A stretch of DNA of 5,292 nucleotides from Deltaproteobacteria bacterium (GTDB lineage Bacteria > Desulfobacterota > DSM-4660 > Desulfatiglandales > HGW-15). Of the stretch, positions 1 through 5,292 are shown in pieces (positions within the stretch are counted from its first letter, which is position 1; the number at the start of each line of letters is the position of its first letter). Under the pieces are notes generated by a model. It saw only the letters and a program-made list of their open reading frames with translations, did no database searches and was not told the origin of the DNA. The stretch lies in NCBI GenBank assembly GCA_024641835.1, contig JAHECH010000364.1, positions 1 to 5,292 of the forward strand, written 5' to 3'. The position numbers and the translations under genes were made by a program.

Positions 1-130
1 GTGTTCTGCGTTCTAATGATGAATGTGGGAACATGCCAACGCCTTTGAACAGCACTTTCTTGCGGGAACTTTTTTCTTGCCTCCCTGTCTAATCCCCCAA
101 GCAGGAATTCAGACAGAGGAGGACAAGAAA
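1..130. other. Upstream leader of the VIT/VWA gene
   Basis: This stretch precedes the first gene and contains no convincing coding sequence. The reading frame of the following gene stays open back to an ATG at 23, but those 36 codons lack a signal-peptide pattern at the new N-terminus and would place the real signal sequence inside the protein. I looked for sigma-70 boxes; candidates such as TTGCGG (60-65) lack a well-spaced -10 partner, so no promoter is claimed. A T-rich patch lies at 69-77. Confidence 0.5.
117..122 (+). promoter_or_regulatory. Ribosome binding site of the VIT/VWA gene
   Basis: A perfect AGGAGG sits 8 nt before the ATG at 131. It decides the start: the codon it serves begins a typical signal peptide (MKPIFARVTLLILISF), whereas the upstream ATG at 23 has no comparable site. 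Confidence 0.85.
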
Positions 131-2491
131 ATGAAGCCCATTTTTGCAAGAGTTACATTACTAATCCTTATTTCATTCATCTTTTTGAACGGGAGCGCTT
201 TCGGGCAACCCGAGACCAGCGAAGATCGGACCCTCTCTCCCTATTTCTTTGTGAAAAGCGATGATCCTGACCTGGATCTACTCCCCCTGAAATCCACTTC
301 TGTTCGCGCGAACATTTCAGGTGTTATCGCGGATGTCCTGGTGACCCAGGTCTATCAGAATGAAGGCAAGAGACCGATCGAGGCTATTTATATTTTCCCT
401 GCATCCACGAGAGCGGCTGTTTACGCCATGAGGATGACGATCGGTGAGCGCGTTATTATAGCCAAAATCGCCAAACGAGAAGATGCCCGCCGTGAGTACG
501 AAGATGCAAAACAGGCTGGCAAAAGCGCTTCCCTACTGGAGCAGCAGAGGCCTAATGTCTTTCAGATGAATGTGGCCAACATCATGCCTTCGGATGCCAT
601 CAAGGTGGAGCTCAGTTATACTGAACTCCTGGTGCCCACGGATGCGATCTATGAATTTGTCTACCCTACAGTGGTCGGGCCTCGTTACTCCAATCAGAAC
701 GCCGGCGAAGCAAATCCCTCCGAGCATTGGGTAGAAAACCCCTACTTTCACCAGGGAGAGCCTCCGGCCAACCTTCTTGATATTGCCGTTACCCTCCATG
801 CCGGTCTTCCAATCCAGGAGGTGAGATGCTCCTCTCACAAAGTGAACGTCAACTTTGAGGCTCCCGATCTCTCCAACATCAAGCTCGACCCGTCTGAGCA
901 GCATGGAGGGAACCGGGACTTCATCCTCAAATACCGTCTCGCGGGTGGCCACATACAGACAGGGCTTCTCTTATTTCAAGGGGAGTCGGAAAACTTCTTT
1001 CTCCTGATGCTCCAGCCCCCGAAGAAAGTGCACGAAGCTCAAATCCCTCCTCGGGAGTACATCTTTGTCGTGGACGTCTCGGGATCCATGCACGGCTTTC
1101 CCCTGGATATCTCCAAGAAACTCCTGAGGGACCTGATTTCAAACCTCCGCCCCACAGACACATTCAACGTGGTCCTTTTTGCAGGGGGCTCCTCTGTCAT
1201 GTCCGAGAGCTCTCTGCCCGCCACACCTGATCATATCCAGCAGGCCATAAACATCATAGAGCGCCAGCGGGGAGGCGGAGGTACGGAACTCGTGCCCGCA
1301 CTTGAGAGAGCTCTCGCGCTTCCAAAGGCAGAAGGGTATTCGCGGACCATCATCATTGCCACAGACGGCTACGTGACCGTCGAAGAAAAGGTCTTTGATC
1401 TCATCCGCAACAATCTCGGTAATGCCAATGTGTTTGCTTTTGGCATAGGCTCCAGTGTCAACCGCCACCTGATCGAAGGCCTCGCCAGGGTAGGCATGGG
1501 AGAACCTTTTGTGATTGCGAAACCTCAGGAGGCTTCAGAAAAAGCAAAAAAGTTTCGCCAACTCGTTCATTCACCCCTTCTCACAGGAATGAAGGTTGAC
1601 TTCGGCGGATTTGAAGTCTACGAGGTGGAGCCGCCTCAAGTGCCGGACCTTTTTGCAGACCGGCCCGCCATTGTTTTCGGCAAGTGGCATGGTCATCCCC
1701 AGGGACTCATCAGGCTTCACGGTACAAGCGGAGATCAACTGTTCAAGGTGACCCTGGATGTGAGTAAAGTCAAACCCCTGTCGAGCAATTCAGCCTTGCG
1801 GTATCTCTGGGCGCGACACCGTATCGCTCTTCTCTCAGACTACAATAGCCTTGGCCCCAAGGATGAACGCGTTAAAGAGGTGACGAACCTGGGCCTCACC
1901 TACAACCTCCTGACCGCCTATACCTCTTTTGTTGCAGTGGACTCCCGGGTGCGCAATACGGATGGCCGGCCCGTAACGATCAAACAACCTCTTCCGCTGC
2001 CTGAAGGTGTCTCTGACCTTGCCGTTGGAAGAGGCCAATATGTCCAGAAGGCGCGCGCCATGTCACCCATGGCTAGCCTTGGACCATCCAGCGCAGCGGA
2101 TAAAGCTGAACTGCGCGTAGCGGAGAAGTCTTTCGAAGGGCCGAAGGCGGCAAATGAAGAGCGGGCGACCGTCCATCTGAGGCTGGGGAAAATTGAGGTT
2201 ACAGGGGGGATCACAGAGGAAAGTGCAAGAAGGACGATCGAAAAGCACTTGACTGCACTCAACCCTTGTTCCTCCCTCTTGCCGGTCCAGGCAAACGGCG
2301 CAAAACGGGAGCTGGTTTTCTCTCTGCTCATCGGACCTGATGGAAAGATCAAGAAGCTGCACGTGACGCAGAGCTCATTCAATAACAAGCGTTTCGAGGC
2401 GTGCGTGCTGGAAGGACTCAAAGGGCTTGCTTTTCCTGCTTTCGGAGGAGATAAGGGAGCGCGCATGGTCCTCACTTTTATCTTAGCTTGA
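131..2491 (+). CDS. Secreted VIT and VWA domain protein with AgmX/PglI-like C-terminal domain
   Basis: The product has 786 residues from the ATG served by AGGAGG. Residues 1-25 form a signal peptide (basic start, hydrophobic core LLILISFIFL, probable cleavage after SAFG), with no lipobox. Residues about 49-167 match a vault/inter-alpha-trypsin (VIT) domain. Residues about 310-480 are a von Willebrand A domain with a complete MIDAS metal site: DVSGSM (D315, S317, S319), T385 in GGGGTEL and D412 in ATDG. The segment YNLLTAYTSFVAVD (591-604) is typical of bacterial VIT/VWA proteins. After a low-complexity linker (about 630-680), residues about 680-786 resemble the AgmX/PglI C-terminal domain, with the IGPDGKI motif and two cysteines (C713, C758) that could form a disulfide. 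Known family members are extracytoplasmic and probably bind proteins through the metal site; the partner is unknown. No C-terminal membrane anchor or sortase motif is visible, so the protein is probably periplasmic or secreted. It appears to be monocistronic. Domain calls are by motif recognition. Confidence 0.9.
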   Translation: MKPIFARVTLLILISFIFLNGSAFGQPETSEDRTLSPYFFVKSDDPDLDLLPLKSTSVRANISGVIADVLVTQVYQNEGKRPIEAIYIFPASTRAAVYAMRMTIGERVIIAKIAKREDARREYEDAKQAGKSASLLEQQRPNVFQMNVANIMPSDAIKVELSYTELLVPTDAIYEFVYPTVVGPRYSNQNAGEANPSEHWVENPYFHQGEPPANLLDIAVTLHAGLPIQEVRCSSHKVNVNFEAPDLSNIKLDPSEQHGGNRDFILKYRLAGGHIQTGLLLFQGESENFFLLMLQPPKKVHEAQIPPREYIFVVDVSGSMHGFPLDISKKLLRDLISNLRPTDTFNVVLFAGGSSVMSESSLPATPDHIQQAINIIERQRGGGGTELVPALERALALPKAEGYSRTIIIATDGYVTVEEKVFDLIRNNLGNANVFAFGIGSSVNRHLIEGLARVGMGEPFVIAKPQEASEKAKKFRQLVHSPLLTGMKVDFGGFEVYEVEPPQVPDLFADRPAIVFGKWHGHPQGLIRLHGTSGDQLFKVTLDVSKVKPLSSNSALRYLWARHRIALLSDYNSLGPKDERVKEVTNLGLTYNLLTAYTSFVAVDSRVRNTDGRPVTIKQPLPLPEGVSDLAVGRGQYVQKARAMSPMASLGPSSAADKAELRVAEKSFEGPKAANEERATVHLRLGKIEVTGGITEESARRTIEKHLTALNPCSSLLPVQANGAKRELVFSLLIGPDGKIKKLHVTQSSFNNKRFEACVLEGLKGLAFPAFGGDKGARMVLTFILA

Positions 2492-2521
2492 GGTTGCTCG
2501 TGTCCTGACTTCAAAGGGAGG

Positions 2522-2547
2522 GGAGGGTTGCCGCTTGCCTTCCCTCC
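2522..2547 (+). terminator. Possible terminator after the VIT/VWA gene
   Basis: GGAGGG (2522-2527) can pair with CCCTCC (2542-2547) across a 14-nt loop, starting 31 nt after the stop codon. The downstream sequence (GATCGCTTCTTATCTTA) is only moderately T-rich, so this is a weak intrinsic terminator candidate. Confidence 0.35.
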
Positions 2548-2566
2548 GATCGCTTCTTATCTTATT

Positions 2567-2928
2567 GATCTAGCAAAGCTGCTTAGTACACGGTTTCATA
2601 AATATGGTTACGTATGGGGTATTGCTGATATCTCAGGGGTCATGGGGGTCTCTTTCAAAATAGAGAAACGAAGAAATCGCTGCCCAGTGATCAACTTTAG
2701 GTCATGGTTGAGGCGGGCGGAGGGCTTCCCGGGAATAGCCATGCAAGGTCATAGATGGGAATGACTGATGCAGCCGCGCCGCCCGCCTTCGCTGCCTTCA
2801 CCTTGCGGAGTCTTTCCCGGTCTCTCTTCGTTTCCTCATTTTGAAAGAGACCCCCATGGCCCCATCACAGACCCCGTGTGTTAAGATACGTAACCGAATT
2901 TATGAACCGATGTACTTAGCCTAAGATC
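2567..2928. repeat. Large imperfect inverted repeat (foldback or MITE-like element)
   Basis: Two arms of about 100 nt are inverted copies of each other. The outer parts, 2581-2615 and 2886-2922, match with two one-base indels and a few substitutions (shared blocks include CATAAAT and GGTTACGTAT). The inner parts include a perfect 21-nt match, 2641-2661 against 2838-2858, continuing through the shared block GAAACGAAGA. GATC occurs at both outer ends (2567-2570, 2925-2928). The region between the arms (about 2676-2822) has its own GC-rich inverted repeat and no open frame of note. No transposase is present. The most likely reading is a non-autonomous miniature transposable element or a large palindromic repeat; a structured RNA is an alternative. 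Exact ends and a target duplication cannot be fixed from one copy. Confidence 0.75.
2711..2788. repeat. Nested GC-rich inverted repeat in the centre of the foldback element
   Basis: AGGCGGGCGG (2711-2720) is the exact reverse complement of CCGCCCGCCT (2779-2788). Between them lies a 10-nt perfect palindrome TTCCCGGGAA (2726-2735). Together they form the inner part of the structure whose outer arms are at 2581-2675 and 2823-2922, making the whole element self-complementary at several scales. Confidence 0.6.
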
Positions 2929-2937
2929 ATCACAGAC

Positions 2938-2946
2938 GGAGAGGAG
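2938..2946 (+). promoter_or_regulatory. Ribosome binding site of the 87-residue gene
   Basis: GGAGAGGAG ends 5 nt before the ATG at 2952. A competing ATG at 2947 overlaps the site and opens only a short unrelated frame, so 2952 is preferred. The site lies just outside the right end of the foldback element. Confidence 0.7.
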
Positions 2947-2951
2947 ATGCG

Positions 2952-3215
2952 ATGGCGAAAGGACAAAAGGGATTCAGCTTCAGAGAGCACCAGAAGATCG
3001 GCAAGGACATTCACAAACTGAGACAGAAGCTAAGAGCTCTGAATGAGAGAGTTTCGGAGGCCTATGGTGAAACATCTAAAATTGCCAAGCTGACGGACAA
3101 AATGCTCAAGGATCTGGGCTTCCTCCAAAAAGAACTCAATGTGCGACTTTGCCGGGAGAACCCCGGCTCCAACAAGCTTGAATTGCTCGCCTGCTATTAT
3201 CCGAATCGGGCATAG
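2952..3215 (+). CDS. Small basic coiled-coil protein of unknown function
   Basis: The product has 87 residues; I do not recognise a family. It is rich in Lys and Arg and predicted almost entirely helical. Hydrophobic residues I16, I20, L23, L27, L30 and V34 follow 4-3-4-3-4 spacing, and I44, L47, M51, L55, L58 and L62 repeat the pattern, so two amphipathic helices separated near residues 37-42 (AYGETS) could form a helical hairpin or coiled coil. The C-terminal tail (from PGSN, residue 71) contains one of two cysteines (C67, C81). No signal peptide or membrane segment is seen, so a cytoplasmic location is inferred. A good ribosome binding site, a clean frame and heptad periodicity argue that it is real. 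The methyltransferase gene starts 55 nt downstream on the same strand, and the two may share a transcript. Its 5' leader would come largely from the adjacent foldback element. Confidence 0.7.
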   Translation: MAKGQKGFSFREHQKIGKDIHKLRQKLRALNERVSEAYGETSKIAKLTDKMLKDLGFLQKELNVRLCRENPGSNKLELLACYYPNRA

Positions 3216-3250
3216 AGGATCTTCGGAAATGGACTAACCTGGGATTCCCC

Positions 3251-3257
3251 AAGGAGG
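3251..3257 (+). promoter_or_regulatory. Ribosome binding site of the methyltransferase gene
   Basis: AAGGAGG lies 13 nt before the TTG at 3271, a longer spacing than usual. An in-frame TGA at 3265-3267 rules out any earlier start. The site sits in a small potential hairpin, CCCC (3247-3250) pairing with GGGG (3256-3259), with AAGGA as its loop. Confidence 0.6.
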
Positions 3258-3270
3258 GGTGGGCTGAACC

Positions 3271-3945
3271 TTGAAGCGAGGGCTAACACTAGAGAGAATC
3301 CCCGACCCTTTTGCTTCTTTGTACGAAAAAGCGACGCGCCTCGTCATTGAAAGCTACTACAGGGGCCTTGCCCAGGAGGTAGTCGGTTTTCTTCAGACGG
3401 GCCGAATTCTTGACCTGGGAACAGGACCAGGATATCTTCCCGTAGAAATTGTCAAAAGATCTCCTGCATTGACCGTGGTAGGGATTGATTTGAGTCGAAG
3501 CCTGATCAAGATGGCGCGAAGGAATGCCATGAATGCAGGCGTTCCCGGCCAACTGCATTTTGAAGTGGGCAATGCGAACAGACTCCGCTTTTCCGATGAA
3601 TCATTCGATATGGTCCTTAGCACCGGCATGCTTCATATGCTCAGAGATCCTGTTGCGGTGTTGAGAGAGTGTTACCGGGTGCTTAGATGCGGCCGGGAAG
3701 CGTGGTTTTTCGACCCAGCCAGAGTCTCCTCCCAGATAGATAAGAAGAAATGGAGAGCCTCGCTTTCATTACTGGAGCGGTTCATGTACCTGGTCTTTTC
3801 CTTTTATCTTCGCCTCGATCCGCCAAAAAGATATCATGAGAGCCGTGTTACTGATATGATCCGCGCAACTCCCTTCAAGGACTTCCGCGTTGTGGAAAAA
3901 CACGGAGAGCTGGAACTGCGGCTGAAAAAAGACCGTGCCATATAA
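3271..3945 (+). CDS. Class I SAM-dependent methyltransferase (Methyltransf_11/UbiE-like)
   Basis: The product has 224 residues, a normal size for a single-domain class I methyltransferase. The SAM-binding glycine loop is ILDLGTGPGYLP (46-57, motif I). VVGIDLSRSLIKMAR (69-83) gives the acidic residue (D73) expected to contact the ribose hydroxyls. NANRLRFSDESFDMVLSTG (101-119) covers motifs II and III, and LREC..VLRCG (131-141) is the typical helix before strand 5. These features show a SAM-dependent transfer enzyme of the broad Methyltransf_11 group; the acceptor substrate cannot be told from sequence. The C-terminal 80 residues are less typical, include a hydrophobic stretch (FMYLVFSFYL, 171-180) and may form the substrate cap. 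The start is TTG, forced by an in-frame stop six bases upstream. It follows the 87-residue gene and is followed at once by a strong hairpin, so it ends the transcription unit. Confidence 0.88.
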   Translation: MKRGLTLERIPDPFASLYEKATRLVIESYYRGLAQEVVGFLQTGRILDLGTGPGYLPVEIVKRSPALTVVGIDLSRSLIKMARRNAMNAGVPGQLHFEVGNANRLRFSDESFDMVLSTGMLHMLRDPVAVLRECYRVLRCGREAWFFDPARVSSQIDKKKWRASLSLLERFMYLVFSFYLRLDPPKRYHESRVTDMIRATPFKDFRVVEKHGELELRLKKDRAI

Positions 3946-3948
3946 GAA

Positions 3949-3989
3949 GGCCCTGTGCAGGCGCACAGGGCCTCTGCCTCGTTCTTTTT
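3949..3989 (+). terminator. Rho-independent terminator after the methyltransferase gene
   Basis: GGCCCTGTGC (3949-3958) pairs perfectly with GCACAGGGCC (3963-3972) around the loop AGGC, three bases after the stop codon. The T-rich run TTCTTTTT (3982-3989) follows after a 9-nt delay. Read on the minus strand, the same hairpin is followed directly by TTCTTATAT, so it may also stop transcription arriving from the convergent molybdenum hydroxylase gene. Confidence 0.75.
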
Positions 3990-4070
3990 GATTACGGGCT
4001 GTTTCCCGAATCGCGTTAAATCCAGGGTGAAGATGCTTTCTCTGAAATGCCTGGCGGGAGGACTTCCTCG
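3990..4070. other. Intergenic stretch without recognised features
   Basis: Between the terminator and the second repeat element I see no gene with start-site support. A short hairpin (CGGG 3995-3998 with CCCG 4005-4008) is the only structure noted. Frames open here on either strand continue into the repeats and show no protein-family resemblance. Confidence 0.4.
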
Positions 4071-4103
4071 TTTCATGGAGTTACGGAATGGGGGACCCCC
4101 TGG

Positions 4104-4123
4104 CCCCGAGCGAAGTCGAGGGG
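4104..4123. repeat. REP-like palindrome with CGAGCGAAGTCG core
   Basis: CCC and GGG flanks pair around CGA/TCG with a GCGAAG loop and one bulged A. Short palindromes with this CGAGCGAAGTCGAGGG-type core recur in intergenic regions of many environmental bacteria, as I recall; the copy number here is unknown. It lies directly after the 11-bp palindrome GGGGGACCCCC. Confidence 0.55.
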
Positions 4124-4154
4124 AACAGTGGAGGGGGGAGGCGTGCCCGGCTTT

Positions 4155-4242
4155 GGCGGGCATCACCCGTCCGTAAGGCGGGCATCACCCGTCCGTAAGG
4201 CGGGCATCACCCGTCCGTAAGGCGGGCATCACCCGTCCGTAA
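4155..4242. repeat. Four perfect tandem copies of a 22-bp repeat
   Basis: The unit begins GGCGGGCATCACCC and ends GTCCGTAA. Copies occupy 4155-4176, 4177-4198, 4199-4220 and 4221-4242 with no differences and no spacers, so this is a direct tandem repeat and not a CRISPR array. Each unit contains a small hairpin CGGG-CATCA-CCCG. The last seven bases, TCCGTAA, are also the start of the right terminal inverted repeat, so every copy can pair with TTACGGA in the left one. Confidence 0.95.
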
Positions 4243-4252
4243 CTCCTTGAAA

Positions 4253-4344
4253 TGACCAGTCCGGGAGCCCCGGTATTGAAGAGAATGCATCTTCATCCTG
4301 CGAGAGCTCCATCGCTGCTCATTTGGGCAACAGCCCGATCAATA
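4253..4344. other. 3' flank of the molybdenum hydroxylase gene
   Basis: This 92-bp stretch lies downstream of the minus-strand gene. It has small hairpins (CCGGG-AGC-CCCGG at 4261-4273, TGAAGA/TCTTCA around 4277-4295, GGGC-AACA-GCCC at 4325-4336), but none is followed on the minus strand by a clear T-run. A terminator for the minus-strand gene is therefore not assigned here. Confidence 0.4.
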
Positions 4345-5292
4345 TTAACCCTCTTGCTCCTTCTTCTTTTTGACAGCCTTCAACACTTTTTCAGCCGTAA
4401 CAGGGAGATCCGTTATTCTCACTCCTATGGCATCATAAACGGCGTTGCCTATGGCCGGGAATATGGCCACAGATGCCCCTTCACCAACTTCCTTGGCGCC
4501 AAAAGGTCCGTTGGGATCGATGCTTTCTACGAAAATGTGCGTGTTGTTCAAAGGGATGTCCATGGATGTGGGCATTTTGTAATCAAGGAATGAGGGATTC
4601 AGGACATGCCCGTCCTTCTTGTCCCTGTGCAATTCTTCAAAAAAGACCTGGCCCATTGCCTGGATCCAAGCGCCGTCCAACTGCCCTGCACACAGAACCG
4701 GATTCAGCGCCTTCCCGATGTCATGAGCGCCAACAGCATTCAGGACCGTAATCCTGCCGGTCTCCGGATCCACCTCCAGCTCAACCACGTCCGCAGCGAA
4801 AGTATACGCGGGAGAGATATTTCCCTTGCCTGTCTTGAAATCGATAAAATCAACTCCTGAGTCATAGCTTGCCTTGCCAATGATGGATTTGCTCTCCTTT
4901 CCCATCTTGTGTTCGGAATGCCGGATCAAGGCGTCCATTCTCCATGCTTTCTCGGGGTTCGCCTTCGGAAATACCCTTCGGTCGTGGAGCACTATCTCCT
5001 CAGGGGAAACCTTGAAGATCTTGCTTGCCAATTCGACGATTTGTTTCTTCGCATCCTCAGCCGCCATTTTCGCCGCGTTTCCGGAATAGAACGTCACCCG
5101 CGAGCCATATGTTCCCGGATCTACGGGTGTAAAATCCGTATCTACCCCGGCATTGATGGTCACATCATTGAGGGAGAGCCCTAGGACCTCTGCCACCACC
5201 TGCGCCACCACTGTGGAGGAGCCCTGCCCGATATCCGTTGCCCCTGTCAGCACGGATACGCTCCCGTCTTCATTCAACTTCACGATACAAGT
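4345..5292 (-). CDS. Molybdopterin-binding subunit of a xanthine dehydrogenase-family hydroxylase (partial, C-terminal part)
   Basis: The frame is open to the window edge, so the start lies outside; the 315 visible residues are roughly the last 40% of a subunit that is usually about 750-780 residues. GATDIGQGSSTV (visible residues 17-28) is the molybdopterin-binding GQG motif of this family, and TYGSR (61-65), AHDIGKALNP (189-198) and GAKEVGEG (265-272) are further hallmarks. E271 in the last motif aligns with the catalytic glutamate that activates the molybdenum-bound hydroxyl. The family hydroxylates or reduces purines, aldehydes, N-heterocycles or aromatic acyl-CoAs, working with FeS and often FAD subunits. 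GAKEVGEG somewhat resembles the 4-hydroxybenzoyl-CoA reductase form, but the substrate is not determinable. The C-terminus ends in a lysine-rich tail (KAVKKKKEQEG). No partner subunit follows, so this is probably the last gene of its operon. The GTG at 5281-5283 is an internal valine codon, not the start. Confidence 0.92.
   Translation of the reverse strand, partial: TCIVKLNEDGSVSVLTGATDIGQGSSTVVAQVVAEVLGLSLNDVTINAGVDTDFTPVDPGTYGSRVTFYSGNAAKMAAEDAKKQIVELASKIFKVSPEEIVLHDRRVFPKANPEKAWRMDALIRHSEHKMGKESKSIIGKASYDSGVDFIDFKTGKGNISPAYTFAADVVELEVDPETGRITVLNAVGAHDIGKALNPVLCAGQLDGAWIQAMGQVFFEELHRDKKDGHVLNPSFLDYKMPTSMDIPLNNTHIFVESIDPNGPFGAKEVGEGASVAIFPAIGNAVYDAIGVRITDLPVTAEKVLKAVKKKKEQEG

Larger units (their letters stand above)
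4071..4252. repeat. Compact element with 17-bp terminal inverted repeats
   Basis: TTTCATGGAGTTACGGA (4071-4087) is the reverse complement of TCCGTAACTCCTTGAAA (4236-4252) with one mismatch, and the inner 11 bases match perfectly. The enclosed 148 bp is entirely palindromic or repetitive: GGGGGACCCCC (4090-4100), a REP-like palindrome (4104-4123), a hairpin TGCCCG/CGGGCA (4144-4149 with 4157-4162) and four tandem repeats. There is no coding capacity. This looks like a MITE or REP-type mosaic element; no target duplication is evident in the immediate flanks. Confidence 0.65.

Noticed and set aside
45..93. Sigma-70 promoter before the VIT/VWA gene (TTGAAC or TTGCGG with TCTAAT)
   Set aside because: The spacing between the candidate boxes is too long (22 nt or more) and the -10 match is poor.
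23..130. N-terminal extension of the VIT/VWA gene from the ATG at 23
   Set aside because: The ATG at 131 has a perfect AGGAGG at ideal spacing and begins a classical signal peptide; the extension would bury it.
1918..2514. 198-residue open frame on the minus strand
   Set aside because: It lies antisense to the well-supported VIT/VWA gene, and its composition is that of a shadow frame with no recognisable motif.
2528..2764. 78-residue open frame on the plus strand
   Set aside because: It starts with TTG inside the putative terminator, has no ribosome binding site and runs through the left arm of the foldback element, so its sequence is explained by the repeat.
3834..4166. 110-residue minus-strand frame beginning MMPAKAGHASP
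   Set aside because: The N-terminal half is a translation of the palindromic repeat element and the rest is antisense to the methyltransferase and its terminator. Spurious peptides of this kind are common where such repeats occur.
3955..4176. 73-residue plus-strand frame
   Set aside because: It begins inside the terminator stem, lacks a ribosome binding site and ends in the tandem repeats.
4155..4242. CRISPR array
   Set aside because: The 22-bp units are directly adjacent with no spacers, and no cas gene is present.
4252..5184. Several plus-strand frames of 71-113 residues
   Set aside because: All but the first lie wholly antisense to the molybdopterin subunit, and the first largely so; that gene's frame is supported by multiple conserved motifs.

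Overview
The window looks like a stretch of chromosome from a Gram-negative bacterium of moderate GC content. The mix of a secreted VIT/VWA protein with an AgmX/PglI-like C-terminal domain, a molybdenum hydroxylase subunit and abundant palindromic intergenic repeats fits Desulfobacterota (the former Deltaproteobacteria, for example syntrophic or anaerobic aromatic degraders). That assignment is inferred from gene content; there is no rRNA or other marker to fix it.

Layout. Positions 1-130 are an upstream leader. Positions 131-2491 (+) encode a 786-residue exported protein with a VIT domain, a von Willebrand A domain with an intact metal site, and an AgmX/PglI-type C-terminal domain. Positions 2492-2951 contain no convincing gene; they hold a possible terminator and a large imperfect inverted repeat (about 2567-2928) resembling a MITE or foldback element. 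Positions 2952-3215 (+) encode an 87-residue coiled-coil protein of unknown function, followed by a SAM-dependent methyltransferase at 3271-3945 (+, TTG start) and a strong GC-rich hairpin terminator. Positions 3974-4344 are again non-coding and hold a second, different repeat element: 17-bp terminal inverted repeats enclosing short palindromes, a REP-like palindrome and four perfect tandem copies of a 22-bp unit. From 4345 to the right edge the minus strand carries the C-terminal 315 residues of a xanthine dehydrogenase/4-hydroxybenzoyl-CoA reductase-type molybdopterin subunit, whose start lies beyond the window.

The genes do not form one pathway. The 87-residue gene and the methyltransferase could be co-transcribed (55-nt gap, same strand). 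The VIT/VWA gene appears to stand alone, and the molybdenum hydroxylase is convergent and seems to be the last gene of its operon. The most unusual content is in the two intergenic regions, each with a distinct foldback repeat, rather than in the proteins. No sequence here clearly amounts to an undescribed multi-gene system.
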